DNA from: Betaproteobacteria bacterium
Lineage (GTDB): Bacteria > Pseudomonadota > Gammaproteobacteria > Burkholderiales > Rhodocyclaceae
Reading direction: 5' to 3'
DNA length: 64,000 nucleotides
Assembly: GCA_016705475.1 (NCBI GenBank)
Contig: JADIYD010000006.1
Coordinates: 434,001 to 498,000 of the forward strand
This document shows positions 33,866-42,021 of the stretch, one piece after another. Below the pieces are notes generated by a model. That model ran no database searches. It was not told the DNA's origin and saw nothing but the letters and a program-made list of their open reading frames with translations. A program made the translations under genes and the position numbers. Within the stretch, counting starts at the first letter, position 1; each line of letters begins with the position of its first letter.

Positions 33866-34213
33866 ATGAAACTGCGCAATTTGTTTGTTGTAGTGCTGGC
33901 CATGCTGATGGTCGGGATGGCGTCGACAGCCTCGGCCCATGGACCGCGGGTGCGTTTCGGGGTTCATTTCGGTGGTCCGGTGTGGGGGCCTGTCTGGGGG
34001 CCGGGGTGGTACCCATCCCCCTACTATTACCCACCACAGGTGATTGTGGTGCCGCCGCCGCAACCGCAGATCTACATCGAACAGCAGCAGGATGCGGCGC
34101 CTGACTCGGGCCAGCAATACTGGTATTTCTGCAAGAGCTCGCAGAGCTATTACCCTTACGTCAAGGAATGCCCTGGCGGCTGGCAGAAAATCCTCCCGCA
34201 ACCGGAGAAGTGA
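33866..34213 (+). CDS. Small secreted Gly/Pro/Tyr-rich protein of unknown function
   Basis: The 115-residue protein has a signal peptide ending near ASTASA, a low-complexity stretch (FGGPVWGPVWGPGWYPSPYY, then PPQ/PPP) and a conserved-looking C-terminus YWYFCKSSQSYYPYV..CPGGW. The last motif, with two cysteines, recurs in short envelope proteins of many proteobacteria, but no function is known to me. It ends 3 bp before the next gene, a glycine-zipper lipoprotein, and the two are likely co-transcribed. Confidence 0.7.
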   Translation: MKLRNLFVVVLAMLMVGMASTASAHGPRVRFGVHFGGPVWGPVWGPGWYPSPYYYPPQVIVVPPPQPQIYIEQQQDAAPDSGQQYWYFCKSSQSYYPYVKECPGGWQKILPQPEK

Positions 34214-34216
34214 ATC

Positions 34217-34753
34217 ATGCCCGACAATAAAATCCATTTTCCCCGATTGACGGTGCTGGCTGGCGCGCTGTTGCTTGGCGCCTGTACGGTATTGCCCACG
34301 GGGCCCAGCGTCATGGTTCTGCCGGGAACCGGGCAGAGCATTGAGCGCTTCCGCGAGGATGACCAGTATTGCCGGCAGTACTCCCATATCCAGATCGGTG
34401 GCAAGACGGCCGGGGAGGCTTCCCGAGAGTCGGCCGTGACCAGCGCGGCCGTTGGTGCGGCTATCGGTGCCGTGGCAGGTGCTGCCATCGGCGGTGATGG
34501 TCGCGGCGCAGCTACGGGGGCAGGTGTCGGTTTGTTGCTCGGCAGCGCGACCGGTGCTGATACGGCACGCGCCTCGGGAGTCGGCACGCAGCGCCAATAC
34601 GACAACGCCTACATTCAGTGCATGTACAGCAAGGGTCATCGGGTGCCGGTGCCGGCCAACATGGCTTATCCGCGTGCGGTGCGTTCTACCGACGCGGGCA
34701 TACCGCCACCACCACCGGGGGCGCCGCCTCCACCGCCTCCCGGCGAACGATAA
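34217..34753 (+). CDS. Glycine-zipper lipoprotein
   Basis: The 178-residue protein has a lipobox (ALLLGAC), a short cysteine-containing domain, a glycine zipper (AAVGAAIGAVAGAAIGG ... GAGVGLLLG) that should insert in or oligomerise at a membrane, and a C-terminal polyproline tail (PPPPPGAPPPPPPG). It resembles YMGG/OmpA-associated Gly-zipper outer-membrane lipoproteins. The role is probably envelope structure. Followed by a strong terminator. Confidence 0.75.
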   Translation: MPDNKIHFPRLTVLAGALLLGACTVLPTGPSVMVLPGTGQSIERFREDDQYCRQYSHIQIGGKTAGEASRESAVTSAAVGAAIGAVAGAAIGGDGRGAATGAGVGLLLGSATGADTARASGVGTQRQYDNAYIQCMYSKGHRVPVPANMAYPRAVRSTDAGIPPPPPGAPPPPPPGER

Positions 34754-34767
34754 GTTTTCTGCAAGCA

Positions 34768-34798
34768 AAAATGCCCGATATCAAATATCGGGCATTTT
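34768..34798. terminator. Rho-independent terminator
   Basis: AAAATGCCCGATAT and ATATCGGGCATTTT form a perfect 14-bp stem with a CAA loop, then CGTTTT. It ends the two-gene envelope operon and lies directly before repeat I. Confidence 0.85.
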
Positions 34799-34805
34799 CG
34801 TTTTG

Positions 34806-34832
34806 GGCCATTTTTTCCGGTTGACCGTGGAA
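34806..34832 (+). repeat. Dispersed motif, copy I
   Basis: GGCC-ATTTTTTC-CGGTTGACCG-TGGAA, the best consensus copy. It lies between the terminator of the glycine-zipper operon and the lipA stop (convergent genes). Confidence 0.85.
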
Positions 34833-34863
34833 GTGCCACGGTAGTTCTGTCAGCCGGCTGGCG

Positions 34864-35808
34864 TCAGGCGACGCCAGCGCTATGCGCCTGCTGGTCTGCC
34901 CAATAGCTGGAGCGGACCATCGGGGCGCAAGCTGCACCGGTGAACCCCATTTTTTTCGCTTCTTCCTCGAACATCTTGAAGGTGTCGGGATGGACGTAGC
35001 GGGTTACCGGCAGATGATGGCCTGACGGCGCGAGATACTGGCCGATGGTCAGCATTTCGACATCGTGGGCGCGCAGGTCGCGCATGACGTCGAGGATTTC
35101 TTCGTCGGTTTCGCCGAGGCCGACCATCAGGCCGGATTTGGTCTTGACGTCCGGGTAGCGGGCCTTGAACTGTTTGAGGAATTCCAGCGAATGGGCGTAG
35201 TCGGCACCGGGGCGGGCCTGCTTGTAGAGGCGGGGCACGGTTTCCATGTTGTGGTTGAGCACGTCGGGCAGGGCGTTGCCGAGAACGTCGAGTGCAACAT
35301 CCATGCGGCCGCGGAAGTCCGGGACCAAGGTTTCGACGGTGGTGGTCGGCGACAGCTCGCGGACATTGCTGATGACGTCGACGAAGTGCTGGGCGCCGCC
35401 GTCGCGCAGGTCGTCACGGTCGACGCTGGTGATCACGACGTAACGCAGCTTGAGCATGGCAACCGATTCGGCCAGTTCGCGTGGCTCGTTCGGGTTGGGC
35501 GGCAGCGGCTGGCCGTGGCCGACGTCACAGAACGGGCAGCGCCGGGTACAGATGTCGCCGAGGATCATGAACGTTGCCGTGCCGCGGCCGAAGCATTCGC
35601 CGATGTTCGGGCAGGCGGCTTCTTCGCAGACGGTGTGCAGCTTCTTTTCGCGCAGCATGGTCTTGATTTCGCCGAAGCGTCCGGCGCTGTTGCCGGCCTT
35701 GACGCGAATCCACTCGGGTTTGCGCAGCGGGGTGTCGACCGGCACGATCTTGATGGGGATGCGTGCGGTTTTCAGTTCGCCTTTTTGTTTGACGCCTTTT
35801 TCAGCCAT
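34864..35808 (-). CDS. lipA: Lipoyl synthase LipA
   Basis: This 314-residue radical-SAM enzyme has the auxiliary cluster motif CEEAACPNIGEC and the radical-SAM CTRRCPFCDV, with the family's C-terminal MVRSSYWADQ (Ser ligand). It inserts sulfur into octanoyl groups made available by LipB. The ATG at 35808 overlaps the lipB stop; codons further upstream belong to lipB in another frame. Confidence 0.95.
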   Translation of the reverse strand: MAEKGVKQKGELKTARIPIKIVPVDTPLRKPEWIRVKAGNSAGRFGEIKTMLREKKLHTVCEEAACPNIGECFGRGTATFMILGDICTRRCPFCDVGHGQPLPPNPNEPRELAESVAMLKLRYVVITSVDRDDLRDGGAQHFVDVISNVRELSPTTTVETLVPDFRGRMDVALDVLGNALPDVLNHNMETVPRLYKQARPGADYAHSLEFLKQFKARYPDVKTKSGLMVGLGETDEEILDVMRDLRAHDVEMLTIGQYLAPSGHHLPVTRYVHPDTFKMFEEEAKKMGFTGAACAPMVRSSYWADQQAHSAGVA

Positions 35809-36418
35809 TTTTCTGGTCCAGTTGCCGCAGCAAATGTTGTGAGAGTTGCTCACCGGCCTCATGTGCCGTGAGCGGAATATTGAAGTCTTTGGTCTGCACG
35901 ACTTTCAGGCCAGCATAGCCGCAAGGATTGATCGCCGCAAAGGGGGAAAGATCCATATCGACATTGAGTGAGACACCGTGGTAGCTGCAACCGTTGCGTA
36001 TGCGCAAACCGAGGGCGGCGATTTTTGCGTCGCCGACATAGACGCCGGGCGCGCCGTCCCGGCGTTCGGCGGTTAGGCCGTGTCCGGCCAGCAGGTCGAT
36101 GACGGCCTGTTCGATGGCCGTGACCAGTTCGCGCACCTTGGTTTTCAGGCGAGCGAGGTCGAGCAGCAGGTAGATCACGACCTGGCCGGGGCCGTGGTAG
36201 GTAACCTGGCCACCCCGGTCGATCTTGACGACTGGGATGCCGACATCCTTGAGAATGTGCTCGGGCTTGCCGGCCTGACCGAGGGTGTAGACGGGTGGGT
36301 GCTCGACGATCCAGATTTCGTCAGGCGTTTCGGCCATGCGACTGGCCGTGAAATCCAGCATGGCCTGGAAGGTGGGTTGGTAATCGACCCGGCCCAAGCG
36401 TTTGACGACAGGTTTCAC
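35801..36418 (-). CDS. lipB: Octanoyltransferase LipB
   Basis: The 205-residue protein begins at a GTG and carries RGGQVTYHGPGQVVIYLL, KIAALGLRIRNGCSYHG (catalytic Lys and Cys segment) and LNVDMDLSPFAAINPCGY (catalytic Cys). It transfers octanoate from ACP to lipoyl domains. It overlaps lipA by 8 bp. Confidence 0.93.
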   Translation of the reverse strand: MKPVVKRLGRVDYQPTFQAMLDFTASRMAETPDEIWIVEHPPVYTLGQAGKPEHILKDVGIPVVKIDRGGQVTYHGPGQVVIYLLLDLARLKTKVRELVTAIEQAVIDLLAGHGLTAERRDGAPGVYVGDAKIAALGLRIRNGCSYHGVSLNVDMDLSPFAAINPCGYAGLKVVQTKDFNIPLTAHEAGEQLSQHLLRQLDQKNG

Positions 36419-36524
36419 AGCGCTGCCTCTGGACCCTCGGTGCGCGCTTTAGGGGCGATTTTTCGGCAACAGGCGCTGTTCGGTTTGCTCGCATCCCCGC
36501 ATAGCGAGGCCCCTGCTTGGTGCC

Positions 36525-36794
36525 TCACAGCACCACCTTGATCATCGGGTGACCGCTCAGATCGGTGTACAGCGCATCGAGTTGCGGCTTGGACGTGGCG
36601 ATGACGGTGCACGTCAGGCTGACGTAGTTGCCGCCCGAGCTGGCCCGCATTTCCATCGTGGCGCCGTCGAAATCGGGGGCGTGCACGGTGACGATCTCAA
36701 GGACGACCTGCGCCAGGCTGTCATGAGCCTTGCCCATGATTTTCAGGGGGAACTCACAGGGGAATTCGAGGAGGGTGTCCTTGTACGAAGCCAT
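36525..36794 (-). CDS. YbeD-like DUF493 protein
   Basis: This 89-residue protein (LLEFPCEFPLKIMGKA, then SSGGNYVSLTCTVIATSK) matches the YbeD/DUF493 family. It folds like an ACT regulatory domain and sits with lipB in many proteobacteria. It starts one base after the dat stop, so the whole dacC-dat-ybeD-lipB-lipA set may be one operon. The 106 bp before lipB hold nothing clear. Confidence 0.88.
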   Translation of the reverse strand: MASYKDTLLEFPCEFPLKIMGKAHDSLAQVVLEIVTVHAPDFDGATMEMRASSGGNYVSLTCTVIATSKPQLDALYTDLSGHPMIKVVL

Positions 36795-36795
36795 C

Positions 36796-37671
36796 TCAGC
36801 CTTTGCGCATTACGGTGTTCTTGAAATCCTGATACCACTGCCACATCTGCCCGGCCAGCGGGCCGGGTTTTCCGGTGCCGACGGGTTGGCCGTCGAGTGT
36901 CGTGATCGCCAGAACCTCTTTTGTCGATGAGGTCATCCAGACCTCGTCGGCGGTACGAAGTTCAGTTTCTTCAATTTCGGCGATTTTTACCGGTTGACCG
37001 TGGCATTCGGCCAATTCGAGGATGATGTCGTAGGTAATGCCCGGCAACATCAGGTGCGTCTTGGGCGGGGCGCGCAGCACACCGTCCTTGACGACGAAGA
37101 TGTTCGATGCCGCACCTTCCTTCATGAAACCGTCCCGAATCAGCAACGCTTCGGCACAGCCTTGTTCGACGGCCTGCTGGCGGGCCAGTACATTGGCGAG
37201 CAAGGAAATGACCTTGAGGTCACAGCGCGACCAGCGCAGGTCGGGTACGGTGATGGCGGAAACGCCTTTTGCACGAACCTCGGCCGGCGTCGTGACCAGC
37301 GGAGAAGAAAATGCAAAGGTGGTCGGTGACACGCTGGCCGCCGGAAAGGCGTGGTCGCGCTTGTTGTCGGCGCCGCGCGTAACCTGCAGGTAGATCGACT
37401 GGTCGTCCCACGGGGCGGTTTCGATCAGTTTGAGAACAACTTCTTTCCAGGCTTGGGCCGTCAGCGGATTGGCCAGCTTGATGCCGTTCAGCGTCGCCTG
37501 CAGGCGCTTGAGGTGTTCGTCGATCCGGAACGCACGGCGCGAATAGACGGGAATCAGCTCATAGACACCGTCGCCGTACAGAAAGCCGCGGTCGAGCGGC
37601 GAAATGCCTGCATCGGCCAGTGGCAGGAACTGGCCGTTCAGGTAAACGGGATCGGCGACGTAGGGGGTCAC
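36796..37671 (-). CDS. dat: D-amino acid aminotransferase (class IV PLP enzyme)
   Basis: This 291-residue fold-type IV transaminase has the early LDRGFLYGDGVYELIPVY, the PLP lysine in SRCDLKVISLLANV and the phosphate-binding EGAASNIFVV and TSSTKEVLAITTLDG. D-alanine aminotransferase is favoured over the branched-chain enzyme because the gene starts 4 bp after dacC, a D-Ala carboxypeptidase gene. A GTG at 37671 is the start. Copy J of the dispersed motif encodes its CHGQPVKIAE stretch (residues ~223-232), a position where relatives also have text of the same length. Confidence 0.8.
   Translation of the reverse strand: MTPYVADPVYLNGQFLPLADAGISPLDRGFLYGDGVYELIPVYSRRAFRIDEHLKRLQATLNGIKLANPLTAQAWKEVVLKLIETAPWDDQSIYLQVTRGADNKRDHAFPAASVSPTTFAFSSPLVTTPAEVRAKGVSAITVPDLRWSRCDLKVISLLANVLARQQAVEQGCAEALLIRDGFMKEGAASNIFVVKDGVLRAPPKTHLMLPGITYDIILELAECHGQPVKIAEIEETELRTADEVWMTSSTKEVLAITTLDGQPVGTGKPGPLAGQMWQWYQDFKNTVMRKG
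36979..37006 (+). repeat. Dispersed motif, copy J (inside dat, antisense)
   Basis: GGCG-ATTTTTAC-CGGTTGACCG-TGGCAT, full length with small changes at the ends. It is read by dat as CHGQPVKIAE. The only intragenic copy with the TTGACCGTGG subtype. Confidence 0.75.
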
Positions 37672-37675
37672 GAGC

Positions 37676-38815
37676 TTAGTTGAACCAGAGACGGATGGTG
37701 TCGATGATGCGGATGAAGATGTTGCCGAGCGGCACGTTTTCAAGAGCGACGACCGGGTATTCGTTGTACGGCTTGCCCTCGATCGTCACTTTGAGTACGC
37801 CGAGCTTTTGGCCTATCTCGACCGGAGCCATGATGCGCGGTACGGCAACGAACTCGGATTTCACATTTTCAGCATAGCCCTTGGGCACGGCGATGGACAG
37901 GTCATTGGCAAATCCGGCCTTGACCTCGCTCTGGGCCCCCTTCCAGGCGCGCAGCGTAGCGACGGTCTGATCCTTGGCGTAGACCGTCACGGCATCGTAG
38001 GAGATGTAACCCCAGTTGAGCAGCTTCTGCGATTCGCTGGCTCGGGCTGAGTCCGAATTGGTGCCGAGGACGACGGAGAGCAGGCGGCGCTTGTCGCGCA
38101 GGGCGGAGGAAATCAGGCAATAGCCGGCAGCTTCCGTGTGGCCGGTCTTGACGCCATCAACCGTCGGGTCGATGAACAGCAGGCGGTTGCGGTTCGGCTG
38201 GGTGATGCCGTTGTAGGTGTATTCCTTCATCGAGTAATACTTTTTGTATTCCTCGGGGAAGTCGCGGATCAGCGCCGATGCCAGCAAGGACAGGTCGCGG
38301 GCCGTGGTGTAGAGCTCAGGGTCGGGCAGGCCGGTCGAGTTGCGGAAGCTGGATGAATTCATGCCGAGCCGCTTTGCCTCGCGGTTCATCATCTGCGCGA
38401 AATTCTCCTCGCTGCCGGCAATGCCTTCAGCCAGCGTGACACAAGCGTCGTTGCCGGACTGGATGATCATGCCCTTGATCAGGTCTTCGACCGGCACCTG
38501 CGTGTCGACGCGGACAAACATTTTCGAGCCGCCGGTGCGCCAGGCCTTTTCAGATACAGGCAGCGGTTGATCGAGGGCCAGGGTTTTTTTGTGCAACGCA
38601 GCGAAAACCAGATAGGCCGTCATCAGCTTGGTCAGCGAGGCTGGCTCCAGGCGTTCATCCGGCTTTTCGGTGGACAACACCTGATTCGAGCCCATTTCCA
38701 GCAACAGCCATGACTTCGCGGCCAGGGACGGGGGAACGGGAAGTTGTTGAGCCATTGCCTGGGCGGCGAAAATCAGGGTTAGAGCGAGAAGGGCGGTCTT
38801 GCGGAACAGCGGCAT
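37676..38815 (-). CDS. dacC: D-alanyl-D-alanine carboxypeptidase (PBP5/6 type)
   Basis: This 379-residue periplasmic enzyme has a signal peptide (LLALTLIFAAQAMA), the SxxK motif in LEPASLTKLMTAY, SxN in IQSGNDACV and KTG in GVKTGHTEAAG, a C-terminal beta domain and an amphipathic anchor (IFIRIIDTIRLWFN) for the inner-membrane surface. It trims D-Ala from peptidoglycan stem peptides. Downstream dat could recycle the released D-alanine. Confidence 0.92.
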   Translation of the reverse strand: MPLFRKTALLALTLIFAAQAMAQQLPVPPSLAAKSWLLLEMGSNQVLSTEKPDERLEPASLTKLMTAYLVFAALHKKTLALDQPLPVSEKAWRTGGSKMFVRVDTQVPVEDLIKGMIIQSGNDACVTLAEGIAGSEENFAQMMNREAKRLGMNSSSFRNSTGLPDPELYTTARDLSLLASALIRDFPEEYKKYYSMKEYTYNGITQPNRNRLLFIDPTVDGVKTGHTEAAGYCLISSALRDKRRLLSVVLGTNSDSARASESQKLLNWGYISYDAVTVYAKDQTVATLRAWKGAQSEVKAGFANDLSIAVPKGYAENVKSEFVAVPRIMAPVEIGQKLGVLKVTIEGKPYNEYPVVALENVPLGNIFIRIIDTIRLWFN

Positions 38816-38850
38816 CGTTTTGTACTTTTATTTACGTTGGGGGGTGCGAA

Positions 38851-39759
38851 TTATACCCTTGGCTCAATCTGCCCTTGCGACGCAGCGGCGCAAAGCGCCT
38901 CGACGGCCGGATGGTGAATGCGGCGCTCGTTGGAAATGGCGTAGATCTGCTCGCTGACCCCGGTCATGGCACCGAGTGGCACGGCCTGCAGCTGGCTGGC
39001 GACCTGTTCGGCCAGCGCCAGTGGTGCCGGGAAAATGCCCAGCCCGCCACGCCCGAAGGTAGTCAGCAGCGCGCTATCCTCGAATTCGCCAACAATCTTC
39101 GGATGGATGTGCGACTGTTCCAGCCAACGATCGATGCGGCCGCGCAGCGCATTGTGGCGGGTGGGCAGGAGCAGCGGCGCGCCGTCGAGGCTTTTAGGGA
39201 AATCCGGGCGGTAGCGCTCGGCCAGTGCCGGTGTGGCGAACAAGCCGGTGGCAAATTCACCCAGCCGCGTGCTGAATACCTTGAGATTGGCGCTGACTGT
39301 GGCCGGACGGTCGGTCAGCACGACATCCAGACGGTGCAGGGCGAGGTCGGCGAGCAGGGTTTCGAATTCGCCTTCATCGCAAACCAGCCTGACATCGGCC
39401 GGCATACTGGTCACGGTCGATAGCAGCCGATAGGCCAGAAGCTTCGGAATGCCGTCAGAAATGCCGGCTCGCAGGCGAAGCGTCGATTCGCTTCCCGCGT
39501 TGGTGACAGCCTCGGTCAGCGCCTCGCCCAACTGGAAGATCTGGTCAGCGTAGCCCTGGGCGATCCGGCCCGCATCGCTCAGCACAAGGCCGCGCCCCTG
39601 GCTGTTGAACAAGGCCTTGCCGAGTTGGCGTTCGAGCAGCGAAAGCTGTCCGCTGATAGTCTGGACGGCTACGCCAAGACGTTCCGCCGCTCGGGTGATG
39701 CTGCCTTCCTGGGCGACGACCCAGAAATAATGCAGGTGTTTAAAATTGAGGGGTGTCAT
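38851..39759 (-). CDS. nhaR: LysR-family regulator, NhaR-like
   Basis: This 302-residue protein opens with the NhaR-type winged helix (LNFKHLHYFWVVAQEGSITR ... AVQTISGQLS) followed by a LysR effector domain. NhaR activates the Na+/H+ antiporter nhaA in response to sodium, and no nhaA is adjacent here. The ATG at 39759 is chosen over an earlier in-frame codon because the family begins MxxLNxKHLxYF. It is divergent from htpX with ~100 bp between them. Confidence 0.8.
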   Translation of the reverse strand: MTPLNFKHLHYFWVVAQEGSITRAAERLGVAVQTISGQLSLLERQLGKALFNSQGRGLVLSDAGRIAQGYADQIFQLGEALTEAVTNAGSESTLRLRAGISDGIPKLLAYRLLSTVTSMPADVRLVCDEGEFETLLADLALHRLDVVLTDRPATVSANLKVFSTRLGEFATGLFATPALAERYRPDFPKSLDGAPLLLPTRHNALRGRIDRWLEQSHIHPKIVGEFEDSALLTTFGRGGLGIFPAPLALAEQVASQLQAVPLGAMTGVSEQIYAISNERRIHHPAVEALCAAASQGQIEPRV

Positions 39760-39861
39760 AAGTTCTGCAGAAAAAATCGAATAGTCATTCAATTTTGCTC
39801 AGGTTTTTTGGTTTGATGCAATGCAATACTATCGACCTGTTTCTCATTTGAGGAGTTCACC

Positions 39862-40740
39862 ATGAAACGAATAGTCCTTTTTCTTGCCACCAACCTCGCC
39901 GTCATGCTGGTTCTCAGCGTGGCGACCAGCGTCCTTGGCGTCAACAAATTCCTGACGGCAAATGGCCTGAATATCGGCATGCTACTCGCGTTCTCTGCCG
40001 TGATCGGTTTCGGCGGCGCTTTCATTTCGCTGCTCATGTCGAAGACCATGGCCAAGTGGAGTACGGGCGCCCGGGTCATCGAGTCGCCCAACTCGTCTAC
40101 CGAAATGTGGCTGGTGGACACCGTGGCCAAACTGGCCAAGCGCGCCAACCTGCCGATGCCGGAAGTCGCCATCTACGACGGTGAACCGAATGCCTTCGCT
40201 ACTGGCGCCAGCAAGAATAATTCGCTGGTTGCCGTGTCGACCGGCTTGTTGCAGGGCATGACGCGTGACGAAGCTGAAGCGGTTCTGGCCCACGAAGTCG
40301 CGCACATCGCCAATGGCGACATGGTGACGATGACGCTGATCCAAGGTGTCGTGAATACCTTCGTCGTCTTCCTGTCGCGCATCGTCGGCTACCTTGTCGA
40401 TAGCTTCCTGCGTCGCGGCGACAGCGAAAACACCGGCCCGGGCATCGGTTACATGGTGACCAGCCTGATTTGCGAAGTTGTTTTCGGCCTGCTCGCCAGC
40501 ATCATCGTCGCCTGGTTCTCGCGTCAGCGCGAATTCCGCGCCGACGCCGGTGCATCTGGCCTGATGGGTTCGCCGGTGCCGATGCAGAATGCGCTGCGCC
40601 GCCTAGGCAACCTGCATACCGAGCCGTTGCCGCAGAACATGGCAGCTTCCGGCATTGCTGGGGGTAAAGGTGGCTTCATGGCGCTGTTCTCGACCCATCC
40701 GCCGCTTGAAGAACGCATTGCTGCCCTGGGAGGCCGTTAA
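39862..40740 (+). CDS. htpX: Membrane zinc metalloprotease HtpX
   Basis: The 292-residue protein has two N-terminal membrane helices, the zinc motif HEVAH (~residue 143) in VLAHEVAHIANGD, two further membrane segments and the distal Glu in FSRQREFRADAGAS. It degrades misfolded inner-membrane proteins as part of heat and envelope stress response. GAGGAG precedes the ATG. Confidence 0.93.
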   Translation: MKRIVLFLATNLAVMLVLSVATSVLGVNKFLTANGLNIGMLLAFSAVIGFGGAFISLLMSKTMAKWSTGARVIESPNSSTEMWLVDTVAKLAKRANLPMPEVAIYDGEPNAFATGASKNNSLVAVSTGLLQGMTRDEAEAVLAHEVAHIANGDMVTMTLIQGVVNTFVVFLSRIVGYLVDSFLRRGDSENTGPGIGYMVTSLICEVVFGLLASIIVAWFSRQREFRADAGASGLMGSPVPMQNALRRLGNLHTEPLPQNMAASGIAGGKGGFMALFSTHPPLEERIAALGGR

Positions 40741-40782
40741 CCGCAGCCAGGCAATGGCACGCGGTTTGCTAAGTTGAACCCT

Positions 40783-42021
40783 ATGATGCAATGCACAAAA
40801 ATGCTGGGTTTCGTTTTGGGCATGGGCGCGACGCTGGCCGTCGCGCAGCCCGAATTCGATCTGCCGCAGCTGGAGGCGATGGCCTTGTCGTCCAGCCGTT
40901 CAGTGATGGCGGCGCGGGAGCAGATATCGGCCGCGCGTTATGCCGTCGATAGCGCCGGCGCCTTCCCCAACCCAGAGCTTGAGTATTTGGGTGGTACCTC
41001 ACGTAGCCGTGGCGTCGGTGGCAATACCGGTGATGCGCGTAGTGTCACGCTGACCCAACCACTCGATCTGCCGTGGCGACGGTCCGCGCGAATAGGCGCG
41101 GCAGAAGCCGGGCTCGAAGCGACGACGGCAGCGGTCAGGGCCTTTGAGGCCGATACCCTGGCCCGCCTGCGCCTGCGCTATTTCGAGGTCTTGCGTCGTG
41201 AAGTCGAGCTGAGTAATACGCGTGACGATCTGGCTGCCATGGAGGGTGTGCGCTCACGCATCGCCCTGCGCGTGGAGACTGGCGAGGCGCCGCGCTTTGA
41301 GCTGATCAAGGCTGACGCCGAGTTGTTGAACGTTCAGAAAACAGCGCAGGCTGCCGGCTTTCGCGGGGAGCAGGCGCGTTCGCAGTTGCGCCAGAGCGTT
41401 GGTGGTGCTTTGCCGGCGGACTTTGCCCTGCGCGGCCGGTTAAGGGATGTGCCGGACCTGCCGCCCTTGGATGGTTTGCGCAAGCAATTGGCCGTAACAA
41501 GCCCGGATTTGGCTCGTGCGCGCGCCGAAATGGTGCGTGCCCAGCATCAGCTTGATCTGGAGCGGCGCCAGCGCTGGCCCAATGTGGCGCTGAAAGCCGG
41601 CATGGATGAAGACCCGGACACACGTGCCAACAAATTTGGTGTCGTCGTCTCGATTCCGCTTTGGGACAGGCGAAGCGGCCCGGTCGGCGAAGCCTCGGCA
41701 CAGTTGTCGCGGGCTCGCCATGAGTTGGCAGCGCAGGAGTTTTCGTTGGCGCAACAGCTTGAAATTGCAGTCCAGCAATATGAAATCGCCCAGACGCAGG
41801 TCGTCGCGCTGGAGTCGGGCATTCTCAAGCAGGCCGAAGCGGCGGTGAAGGTGGTTGAGGCTGCCTATCGTTTCGGCGAACGGGGCTTTCTCGACGTGTT
41901 AGATGCGCGGCGGGTTTTTCGCGCAGCGCGCGCCGAATTGATCGCGGCACGCTACGAACTGGCGTCGGCCTGGGTTGAAATTGAACGACTGCGGGCGATC
42001 CCTGGAGGAAAAGAACAATGA
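40783..42021 (+). CDS. TolC-family outer-membrane factor of metal RND efflux system (CzcC type)
   Basis: About 412 residues: a signal peptide ending at VAQPEF, then two repeated helical/beta units characteristic of outer-membrane efflux proteins (ALSSSRSVMAAREQI, PNPELEYLGGTS; second half RWPNVALKAGMDED and FGVVVSIPLWDRR). It forms the outer channel for the adaptor and pump encoded next, with ATGA coupling. The start could be the TTG at 40774 or either of two ATGs at 40783/40786; no ribosome site decides. Confidence 0.85.
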   Translation: MMQCTKMLGFVLGMGATLAVAQPEFDLPQLEAMALSSSRSVMAAREQISAARYAVDSAGAFPNPELEYLGGTSRSRGVGGNTGDARSVTLTQPLDLPWRRSARIGAAEAGLEATTAAVRAFEADTLARLRLRYFEVLRREVELSNTRDDLAAMEGVRSRIALRVETGEAPRFELIKADAELLNVQKTAQAAGFRGEQARSQLRQSVGGALPADFALRGRLRDVPDLPPLDGLRKQLAVTSPDLARARAEMVRAQHQLDLERRQRWPNVALKAGMDEDPDTRANKFGVVVSIPLWDRRSGPVGEASAQLSRARHELAAQEFSLAQQLEIAVQQYEIAQTQVVALESGILKQAEAAVKVVEAAYRFGERGFLDVLDARRVFRAARAELIAARYELASAWVEIERLRAIPGGKEQ

